Assembly (NCBI GenBank): GCA_026399445.1
Contig: JAPLRA010000038.1
Location: 5,589-10,678 of the forward strand
DNA length: 5,090 nt
Reading direction: 5' to 3'
DNA from: Sulfuritalea sp.
GTDB taxonomy: Bacteria; Pseudomonadota; Gammaproteobacteria; Burkholderiales; Rhodocyclaceae
The position numbers and the translations under genes were made by a program. This document shows positions 1 to 5,090 of this stretch, in pieces; the stretch's first letter is position 1; each line of letters opens with the position of its first letter. The notes under the pieces are model-generated. The model was not told the origin of the DNA. It ran no database searches and saw nothing but the letters and a program-made list of their open reading frames with translations.

Positions 1-795
1 GAATATCCGCTGACTACCTCGGCCATCCATATCCAGGAACGCATCGGCGCGCGTCGCGCCTGGGGCATTGATCTGCAGCAGCGCTGCAATACCACGGTGG
101 CAGCGATCAAGATCGCCAAGGACATGATGACGGCCGATCCGGAAATTTCCACCACGCTGATCGTCGGCGGCTACCGCAACGGCGACCTGATCGACTACAC
201 CGACCCGGACGTGTCCTTCATGTACGACCTTGCGGCGGCAGGCGGCGCCTTGATCCTCAAACGTGGCCATGGCCGCAATGTTGTGCTCGGCAGCCACATC
301 ATCACCGACGGCTCATTCTCCCGCGACACCGGCGTGCGCTACGGTGGCACGGTGCAGCCAATTGAATCGCTGCCGGAAGAGACCTTGATGCAACTACGTG
401 CTCACGGCAACCGCAGCCTGGGCGTGTTCGACGCCGAACACATGAAAGCCGGCCTGAACAACGTCTCCATGCCCAACTGGCTGACCTGCATCGACCGCGC
501 GCTGGAAAAGAGCGGAGCCACGCGCGCCGACATCGATTTCCTCAATGTGCTGCACTTCAAGCGCTCAATGCATGGGGGGCTGCTGGAAACCCTTGGACTA
601 AAGCCCGAGCAGTCGGTGTATCTGGAGGACTACGGCCATGCCGGGCAAGTGGACTTCATGGTTTCCCTACATGAAGGGTTGCGGCAGGGGCGTCTGCGGG
701 ATGGTGATCTGATGGTGGCCATTGCCGCTGGAATCGGCTATGTCTGGGGTGCGACCGTGGTGCGCTGGGGCTCCTCTGCTGCAGCGCCGGCTTGA
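1..795 (+). CDS. 3-oxoacyl-ACP synthase III-like enzyme (partial, 5' end missing)
   Basis: This is the C-terminal 264 residues of a thiolase-fold condensing enzyme of the FabH/KAS III type; the reading frame is open to base 1. The family joins an acyl thioester, loaded on a cysteine, to an ACP- or CoA-bound partner in the cytoplasm. The likely nucleophile is Cys29 of the fragment (QQRCNTT, codon at 85-87). The catalytic His is probably His185 (LNVLHFK, 553-555), followed by the C-terminal LGL segment and a DYGHAGQVD motif whose His213 (637-639) sits where FabH has Asn in its YGN motif. The Cys-His-His set is thus unusual for FabH. FabH has its Cys near residue 112, so about 80 N-terminal residues lie outside the window. 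A GTG at 97 lies just after the active-site Cys and cannot be the true start. The exact substrate cannot be told; an HMG-CoA-synthase-like or secondary-metabolite condensing enzyme is possible. The gene ends 4 bases from the convergent gene's stop. Confidence 0.85.
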   Translation, partial: EYPLTTSAIHIQERIGARRAWGIDLQQRCNTTVAAIKIAKDMMTADPEISTTLIVGGYRNGDLIDYTDPDVSFMYDLAAAGGALILKRGHGRNVVLGSHIITDGSFSRDTGVRYGGTVQPIESLPEETLMQLRAHGNRSLGVFDAEHMKAGLNNVSMPNWLTCIDRALEKSGATRADIDFLNVLHFKRSMHGGLLETLGLKPEQSVYLEDYGHAGQVDFMVSLHEGLRQGRLRDGDLMVAIAAGIGYVWGATVVRWGSSAAAPA

Positions 796-799
796 AGCC

Positions 800-3202
800 T
801 CAGCCTTCGGTGAAGCCGTAGCGCTCGACAAACTTTACGGGATCGAGCGCCGGCCCCTTGAAATCCGCCTGCATGTAGTCGCAGCCCAGGTCCTTGAGTC
901 GCGCCGCCATCGCGTCGTCGGCTGCACCTACGGCGACGACGGCAAGTTTCAGATGGTGGGAGAGTTCAACGAACGATCTAAGGATCTGCTCGGACCTCGA
1001 TTTTTCGGCCAGGTCACCCATCGCCGACACATCGATCTTGATTTCCTGAAACGGCATCGTCGCAAGCCAGAACAGCGAAGTAACGGTCAGGTGTGGATCG
1101 TCTATCGACAGTTTTACACCGACCTCTTTCAGCCTGACAAGCGTTTCCCGGGTTACCGGCTCGGTGCCCAGCACCGAAGTTTCGCCGATCTCCAGGATGA
1201 GTGTTCCCGGTCGCCGGCTCCAGGTACCCAGTGCGCGCTGAACCACGTCGACCAGGTCGATATGCCGCAGCGCCCGTGCCGGGAGCTTGATACCGATGCG
1301 CAAGTCAAGTCCGGCGCTGTAGCGGAACTCGGAAACGTTTCGCAGCGCGCGATTCAGTATCGATGACAGCAGATCGGGAACCCTGTCAGCCAATTCCGCG
1401 GCGGCGAACGCCTGCTCCGCCGCGATCATCCCCAGCGCCGGGTCTGGCCAGCGCAGCAAGCCTTCGGCGCCCATCACCTGGCCCCGGCGCAGATCGTACT
1501 GGGGCTGAAAGACCAGTTCGAGCGCATCCTCCGAAACAGCCGTGCGCAGCCGGTTTTCATGCAGGAGCTTGGCTGCCGCGGAACTGTCATGGTCTTCAGC
1601 GTAAGCGGCAATTCGGTCTGTGAGGTCGCGCACGCAAGCGCTCTTGGCTCGCTGTAGAAGGATGTCCGCCTGATCACCGTGCGCCGGGTACATCGCGATG
1701 CCGATCACCGGACTGGCGTAGATTTCCTCTTCACCAATCCAGAACGGCACACTGAGCGCGCGCAGCAGTTTTTGTGCGGCCAAGTGCGCGACGGCCGGAC
1801 CTTCGACGGTCGACAGGACGCAGGCAAAATCATCCCGCCCCATATCGGCAACCAGATCACCCGGGCGGAGCACGTCCGCGCGCAGCATGGCAGCGACACG
1901 ATCGCGCACGGCGTTGCCGATGTGGTAGCCCCATACGGCGTCGATGCGGCTGATCACGCCGCATTCGATGAGCAGGACAGCCAGATTGCTGCCGTCAGCC
2001 AGCCTATCCTCAATTTTCCGGTTCACGATTTCGACAGCGTCGTATTCGAGGGAGCGCAGGATCCGGTAAGGCTCGTCCGGTCTGACCTTGGGCTCCTTCA
2101 TCAGGTCAAGCATCTTGTAGGGCACCATCTTGAGCCCTCTGGCGTCCTTGACGATCATGATGCGTGGCGCCATTCGACGCACCAGGTTCTGGGCGATCAC
2201 GATGGCGATTTCACCGCTGTTCAATTCGACCACGCTGCCTACGGGGTACACGCCCATGCACTGGATGAATTGTTCCACCAGCGCCGGATGGAACTGCGTC
2301 CCCCGTCCTTTGTAGATGACGCTCAGCGCATTTGAGGGGGACATGTTTTCGCCCCAGGGCTTCGGCGCCGTGAGGGTGTCGAAGGTGTCCACGATTCCCG
2401 CGATCAGGCCGGCAATGGCAATTGCGTCGCCCTTCAATCCGCGCGGATAGCCGCTGCCATCGAAACGTTCGTGGTGTAGCGACGCAAGCCCGGGCAGTTC
2501 CGGCGAGAGGCCGGGCGTTTCACTGAGAATTCGAACCGAGTGGCTTACATGTGTCCGGTAGAGCTCTGTTTCTGCCTCGTTGGTCGGCCCGCGCGCAGCG
2601 AGTTCGGTGGGCAACTTGAGCTTGCCAACGTCTTGAAGCAGCCCCAGCATGCCGAGGATCATGATGCGATCTTGCGGCAGTTGCAGGAAGCGCCCGAAGA
2701 TGGTCATCAGGACGGAAATCCCGACCGCCCGACTGAGCGTCGCGCCACTCTTTTCCTGCAGCTTGGTCAGCAGCGCCATTGCATCCGGATTGCGGACGAC
2801 GCTCTCGGTGATCTGCGCAGCCGCTTCATGCGATCGGGAACTGTCGATCGCGTTTCCGATTTCGAGGGCGCGTGAAAGCTCTTTCACGACCACCGTCGTT
2901 TTGGTGAACGCATTCTGAGCCTTGGGCAACTCGACTTCGACGCTCGCAACGTCCTTGTAGACCGTGGTGCCGCGAACTTTTGCCACTTCTTCGGCGGTGA
3001 CCTTGCGAACAACTTCCTGCCGTTCCTCCTTCTCGGGATCGACGAAGACGTGCTTGCAGTATTTTTTCAGAACTTCGAGCTGCCGGTCGGTTTTCAGGAC
3101 AAAGCCCTGAAACATGAAAGGTGTTTCTGTCCATGGCCTGTCGAGCTTGGAGATGAAGGTCCCGAAGGACAGTTCGTCGACAGGTATTTCCCGAAGTTCC
3201 AT
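800..3202 (-). CDS. DUF3391-HD-GYP-GGDEF-EAL signalling protein with degenerate active sites
   Basis: An 800-residue cyclic-di-GMP signalling protein with no signal peptide or membrane segment, so probably cytoplasmic. Domains in order: DUF3391 (about 1-100; IPVDELSFGTF, TPFMFQGF, VFVD), HD-GYP (about 140-315, with its usual VGSVVELNSGEIA tail to about 370), GGDEF (about 380-530) and EAL (about 545-795). HD-GYP keeps HHERFDGSGYP (243-253), His218 and Asp272, but the HD pair is Gln190-Asp191 (LLQDVGK) and the earlier helix His is Arg158. GGDEF reads GRDDF (455-459), preceded at the correct spacing of five residues by an inhibitory-site RPGD (446-449). EAL reads EGL (580-582); it keeps Glu671, Asp701-Asp702 and Lys722, but the Asn is Lys639, the AEGVE glutamate is Val758, and loop 6 is DPHLT instead of DFGTG. 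By family rules the cyclase and EAL activities are probably lost and HD-GYP hydrolysis is doubtful, leaving a receptor or scaffold role (inference). The ATG at 3200-3202 matches the usual DUF3391 N-terminus, though no clear Shine-Dalgarno sequence precedes it. Confidence 0.95.
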   Translation of the reverse strand: MELREIPVDELSFGTFISKLDRPWTETPFMFQGFVLKTDRQLEVLKKYCKHVFVDPEKEERQEVVRKVTAEEVAKVRGTTVYKDVASVEVELPKAQNAFTKTTVVVKELSRALEIGNAIDSSRSHEAAAQITESVVRNPDAMALLTKLQEKSGATLSRAVGISVLMTIFGRFLQLPQDRIMILGMLGLLQDVGKLKLPTELAARGPTNEAETELYRTHVSHSVRILSETPGLSPELPGLASLHHERFDGSGYPRGLKGDAIAIAGLIAGIVDTFDTLTAPKPWGENMSPSNALSVIYKGRGTQFHPALVEQFIQCMGVYPVGSVVELNSGEIAIVIAQNLVRRMAPRIMIVKDARGLKMVPYKMLDLMKEPKVRPDEPYRILRSLEYDAVEIVNRKIEDRLADGSNLAVLLIECGVISRIDAVWGYHIGNAVRDRVAAMLRADVLRPGDLVADMGRDDFACVLSTVEGPAVAHLAAQKLLRALSVPFWIGEEEIYASPVIGIAMYPAHGDQADILLQRAKSACVRDLTDRIAAYAEDHDSSAAAKLLHENRLRTAVSEDALELVFQPQYDLRRGQVMGAEGLLRWPDPALGMIAAEQAFAAAELADRVPDLLSSILNRALRNVSEFRYSAGLDLRIGIKLPARALRHIDLVDVVQRALGTWSRRPGTLILEIGETSVLGTEPVTRETLVRLKEVGVKLSIDDPHLTVTSLFWLATMPFQEIKIDVSAMGDLAEKSRSEQILRSFVELSHHLKLAVVAVGAADDAMAARLKDLGCDYMQADFKGPALDPVKFVERYGFTEG

Positions 3203-3385
3203 GCAGATAGTTACGCTATTGTGTGAGCCAAAGGTGGGATTTTCGCGTCAACAGGGAAAAACAGCAAATAAGCTTCAATTTCGGACGACGAATCGCCTGC
3301 TTCCCTATGCCGCAAGTAGGAAGCTTACTCCGAATTGGGGTTTCCCGTCCTGGATTGCGGCGGCCGCTTGCCTGTACTGCGATGC
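3203..3385. other. Intergenic region upstream of the HD-GYP-GGDEF-EAL gene
   Basis: This 183-base gap separates two genes that both read on the minus strand, so the signalling gene probably has its own promoter here. It is richer in A and T than the flanking genes. On the minus strand a TTGACG hexamer (complement of 3245-3250) resembles a -35 box, but no convincing -10 box lies at 16-18 bases from it; the nearest candidate, CACAAT, is 22 bases away. The nested inverted repeat at 3276-3337 occupies the upstream half. No small gene was recognised. Confidence 0.5.
3276..3337 (-). terminator. Nested inverted repeat, possible weak terminator of the CbbY-type gene
   Basis: Two nested stems are visible. 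The outer arms are CAATTTCGGA (3276-3285) and TCCGAATTG (3329-3337), pairing with one bulged base. The inner arms are GCTTCCCTA (3299-3307) and TAGGAAGC (3317-3324), also with one bulge, closing a 9-base loop. The structure lies about 50-110 bases downstream of the CbbY-type stop and, read on the minus strand, is followed after about 14 bases by a T-rich stretch (TTTGCTGTTTTT, 3257-3268). The T-run is not adjacent to the stem, so a classical intrinsic terminator is uncertain. A structured leader for the downstream HD-GYP gene or a protein-binding site is also possible. Confidence 0.35.
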
Positions 3386-4105
3386 TCAGGATGCACTCGC
3401 CGTCGCATGCCATAGTCGCAGCTTTTCCAGGGAAACGCGGTCAGCCTCGGGCAAGACCATGCGCGCCCCGTCGAAGTTCTCGTTGATGGTGTAATCGCTG
3501 ACCGTGACGACGGTCGGGATTCCCGCCCCCAGGCTGGCGGCCAGTCCATGAGAGGAATCTTCGACCGCCAGGCAATCACGGGCTGGGAGATTGAGCTGCT
3601 TCAGCGTCCACAGGTAGATTTCCGGCGACGGTTTCTTGGCGGCTGCAACGCTGCCGGATGCGATGGCATCAAACCAGGTATCGGCGTTCGGACCGAGATT
3701 GGCGCGCAGCAATCCGACCACGTTTTCCAGTTTCGAACTCGACGCAATCGCCAATCGTACGCCCTCGGTGCGGGCGTCGCAGATCAACTGGCCGATGTCG
3801 GCACGCAGGGGAATCGCACCCGCGGCGAGCAGGCGCTGGTAGTTTCGTGTCTTGATGTCGTGGATGCGCTGCAGCAGGTCGTCGAAATCGGGTCGCGCGC
3901 GCGTGGCGGGATCAAACTGCTCGGCGTAGTGGCGGATCCGCTCCAGGCCACCGGCGACATCCAGCAAGGTTCCGTAAAAGGCCTCGTCCCAATGCCAGGA
4001 CAGCCCGACCTCCGCAAAGGCAGCATTGAAGGCGGGGCGATGGCCGTCGCGCTCCGTGTTGGCAAGAGTACCGTCGACATCAAAGATGATTGCGCGAAGA
4101 GCCAT
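3386..4105 (-). CDS. cbbY: CbbY-type HAD-superfamily phosphatase
   Basis: A complete 239-residue haloacid-dehalogenase phosphatase, a typical length for CbbY and related subfamily I enzymes with an alpha-helical cap. Motif I is FDVDGTLANTE with nucleophile Asp9 and acid/base Asp11; motif II is ASSSK (121-125); motif III is KKPSPEIY with Lys157/158; motif IV is VEDSSHGL with Glu182-Asp183, which binds Mg2+. All catalytic positions are intact. The cap segment GHRPAFNAAFAEVGLSWHWD (21-40) resembles proteobacterial CbbY, which in autotrophs dephosphorylates xylulose-1,5-bisphosphate, an inhibitor of Rubisco. No Rubisco or other Calvin-cycle gene lies in the window, so a different sugar-phosphate substrate (phosphoglycolate or beta-phosphoglucomutase-like chemistry) remains possible, and the symbol marks similarity rather than proven function. 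The ATG at 4103-4105 gives the family's usual N-terminus a few residues before motif I; the ribosome binding site (GGTGG region) is weak. The gene diverges from the oxidoreductase. Confidence 0.88.
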   Translation of the reverse strand: MALRAIIFDVDGTLANTERDGHRPAFNAAFAEVGLSWHWDEAFYGTLLDVAGGLERIRHYAEQFDPATRARPDFDDLLQRIHDIKTRNYQRLLAAGAIPLRADIGQLICDARTEGVRLAIASSSKLENVVGLLRANLGPNADTWFDAIASGSVAAAKKPSPEIYLWTLKQLNLPARDCLAVEDSSHGLAASLGAGIPTVVTVSDYTINENFDGARMVLPEADRVSLEKLRLWHATASAS

Positions 4106-4238
4106 GATGAGTCACCACCCGACAAGGAATGAAGGTCAAAGACTAGCCGATTTTTGGTCTTGAGGGAAAACCCGCCCGCCCATTTCTTTTCGGGAACGAG
4201 GTCGCGCCGGTTTTTCCGGGCAGCAGACGGTGATAAAG

Positions 4239-4244
4239 TATACA
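4239..4244 (+). promoter_or_regulatory. Candidate -10 element (TATACA) in the divergent region
   Basis: TATACA lies inside the palindrome GTATAC (4238-4243), so the opposite strand offers TATACT, a good -10 match pointing at the CbbY-type gene. Read on the plus strand, transcription would start near 4251. That would exclude the ATG at 4246 and leave a leader of about 58 bases before the GTG at 4309. No good -35 hexamer is seen on either strand at the right spacing, so this call is tentative. Confidence 0.3.
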
Positions 4245-4292
4245 AATGGGCATGGGCGTTCCGCTGATGCTACTGACGCAGCAAACGTTGAC

Positions 4293-4298
4293 TGGAGA
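4293..4298 (+). promoter_or_regulatory. Ribosome binding site deciding the GTG start at 4309
   Basis: The sequence TGGAGA contains GGAG and stands 11 bases before the GTG at 4309-4311. The upstream in-frame ATG codons at 4246, 4252 and 4267 have no Shine-Dalgarno sequence before them. The protein starting at 4309 begins shortly before the conserved HDYFHKVVDCQ block, as expected for this family. Confidence 0.45.
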
Positions 4299-4308
4299 TT
4301 CCGCGCAC

Positions 4309-4590
4309 GTGAAACCGACGAACATCGGCGGTCATGACTATTTTCACAAAGTCGTGGATTGCCAGTGGGCCTGCCCGGCTCACACCCCCGTTCCCGAGTA
4401 CATCCGCCTGATTGCTGCCGGTCGTTACTCGGATGCCTACATGATCAACTGGCGCTCCAATGTCTTTCCGGGCATTCTGGGGCGCGTCTGTGATCGTCCT
4501 TGCGAGCCCGCCTGTCGCCGCGGCCGGGTGGACAAGGAACCCGTGGCCATCTGCCGGCTGAAGCGTGTGGCGGCGGGCCCGCTTCGCTGA
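4309..4590 (+). pseudogene. GltD-like oxidoreductase, N-terminal 4Fe-4S domain fragment
   Basis: This fragment of 93 residues (114 if the ATG at 4246 is used) is the N-terminal iron-sulfur domain (Fer4_20 / dihydropyrimidine dehydrogenase domain II type) of a glutamate-synthase-small-subunit-like flavoprotein. From the GTG start, cysteines at 18 and 22 (DCQWACPAHT) and at 61, 65 and 69 (VCDRPCEPACRRG) would hold 4Fe-4S clusters that pass electrons between NAD(P)H/FAD and a partner. Conserved blocks VPEYIRLIAAGRYSDAY and NVFPGILGR lie between them. After KRVAA (85-89) the frame runs into GPLR and a TGA stop at 4588-4590, whereas family members continue into the FAD-binding Rossmann domain. That domain follows at once in another frame. 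The gene therefore appears broken by deletion plus frameshift, or the assembly is wrong here. The partner protein and physiological substrate are unknown. Confidence 0.75.
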
Positions 4591-4973
4591 CGGTAGCGCG
4601 CGATCTGGCGGTCATCGGCTACCAGGTCACCGTGCTGGATTGCGGCGCTGCTCCGGGCGGGATGATGCGCAGCCAGATTCCGAAGTTCCGCTTGCCCGAC
4701 AGCGTCATCGACGAGGAGTGCGGCTACATCCTCGATCTGGGCGTGGAAGCGCATTTCAACCATTGGGTCGATAGCCTGCGCAAGGTGCTGGATGAAGGCT
4801 GGGATGCCGTGTTTGTCGGTACCGGCGCGCCGCGCGGGCGTGATGCCGACATTCCCGGTCGGCAGGAGGCCGCGGCAAACATCCACATCGGAATCGACTG
4901 GCTCGCCAATGTAGCCTTTGGTCATACCACCAAGATCTCGAAGCGCGTGATTGTGCTGGGTGGCGGCAATACC
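4572..4973 (+). pseudogene. GltD-like oxidoreductase, FAD/NAD(P)-binding fragment in a shifted frame
   Basis: A different frame from the upstream fragment encodes about 134 residues of the same flavoprotein. It begins in the FAD-binding motif (GGPASLTVARDL), continues through VTVLDCGAAPGGMM, IPKFRLPDSVIDEE, DAVFVGTGAPRGRDADIPG and NIHIGIDWLANVAFGH, and reaches the second nucleotide-binding motif RVIVLGGGNT (4944-4973). The first beta strand and the leading glycine of the FAD motif, roughly 25-30 residues in relatives as recalled, are absent in every frame. This is more than a simple one-base slip. After GGGNT relatives read AMDCCR, but here the sequence turns into unrelated GAAGQKQTII, although the frame stays open to the window end. 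No start codon or ribosome site of its own is evident, so it is unlikely to be translated as a working enzyme. Confidence 0.7.
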
Positions 4974-4981
4974 GGCGCCGC

Positions 4982-5090
4982 AGGCCAGAAGCAGACGATA
5001 ATCCATCACCGCCCGGCCCAGCGATTCTTCATATTGCCCGGAGGTCAGCAGTGCATCCAGAGTAGTTTGCTCGCCGGTCAGCCCGAGCAG
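4982..5090 (-). CDS. Possible C-terminal part of a TolC-like outer-membrane protein (partial)
   Basis: Read on the minus strand from the window edge, about 36 codons give LLGLTGEQTTLDALLTS followed by GQYEESLGRAVMDYRLLLA. The pattern of G-x-x-T-L-L, regular helical heptads with Tyr and Leu, and a closing DYRLLLA resembles the last coiled-coil helix of TolC/OprM/CzcC outer-membrane efflux proteins, which usually continues ARL. The resemblance stops at about 4982, next to the point where the plus-strand oxidoreductase also stops making sense. The stretch is short and recognised by pattern only, so the family is a guess. The frame stays open leftwards as an antisense shadow of the oxidoreductase. 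Confidence 0.25.

Noticed and set aside
97..99. GTG as the start of the condensing enzyme
   Set aside because: The frame is open to base 1 and the active-site Cys and conserved sequence lie before this codon.
786..830. Hairpin GGCTT...AAGCC around the convergent stops
   Set aside because: Only five base pairs with a long loop and no T-run; probably chance.
722..2335. Long plus-strand open frames at 722-1366 and 1679-2335
   Set aside because: They lie antisense to the EAL and GGDEF/HD-GYP regions of a well-supported gene, show no recognisable domains, and are typical shadows in GC-rich DNA.
3212..3235. A sigma-54-like TGGC...GC pair upstream of the signalling gene on the minus strand
   Set aside because: The GG to GC spacing is one base too long and the flanking consensus is poor.
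3548..4132. Plus-strand open frame antisense to the CbbY-type gene
   Set aside because: The minus-strand HAD protein has all four catalytic motifs; the antisense frame has none and no ribosome binding site.
4569..4592. Programmed ribosomal frameshift joining the two oxidoreductase fragments
   Set aside because: A slip would not restore the missing first Rossmann strand, and the GGCGGCGGG tract is not a known slippery heptamer.
4437..5009. Minus-strand 190-residue open frame over the oxidoreductase
   Set aside because: Most of it is antisense to conserved flavoprotein sequence. Only its upstream part beyond about 4982 is considered as a possible real coding end.

Overview
This GC-rich window has the look of a Betaproteobacterium, possibly of the Rhodocyclales. 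That placement is an inference from codon use, a CbbY-type phosphatase, a DUF3391/HD-GYP signalling protein and a GltD-like iron-sulfur oxidoreductase; no rRNA or tRNA is present to confirm it. Nothing suggests a phage, insertion sequence, CRISPR array or tRNA.

Layout from left to right: (1) bases 1-795, plus strand: the C-terminal three quarters of a ketoacyl-ACP synthase III-like (FabH/HMG-CoA-synthase fold) enzyme, cut by the left edge. (2) 800-3202, minus strand: an 800-residue cytoplasmic protein with the order DUF3391, HD-GYP, GGDEF, EAL. It carries all three classes of cyclic-di-GMP domain in one chain, and each has lost signature residues, while the GGDEF inhibitory-site motif RxxD survives. 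(3) 3203-3385: an intergenic gap with a nested inverted repeat. (4) 3386-4105, minus strand: a complete HAD-superfamily phosphatase of the CbbY type. (5) 4106-4308: a divergent control region with a TATAC palindrome and a likely ribosome binding site. (6) 4309 to about 4973, plus strand: a GltD-like FAD/NAD(P)H oxidoreductase with an N-terminal 4Fe-4S domain. It is broken by an internal deletion and frameshift at a GGCGGCGG tract (about 4569-4577) and then loses homology abruptly near 4974. (7) about 4982-5090, minus strand: a short stretch that reads better on the minus strand, vaguely like the end of a TolC-type outer-membrane protein, suggesting a rearrangement or a chimeric assembly end.

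The genes do not form one obvious pathway. Genes 1 and 2 converge with only 4 bases between their stop codons. Genes 2 and 4 point the same way but are 183 bases apart with a possible terminator between them. Gene 4 and the oxidoreductase diverge from a shared control region. The most interesting object is the triple-domain signalling protein, which from its residues looks like a c-di-GMP sensor or scaffold rather than an enzyme. The broken oxidoreductase and the right-hand end should first be tested for assembly error.
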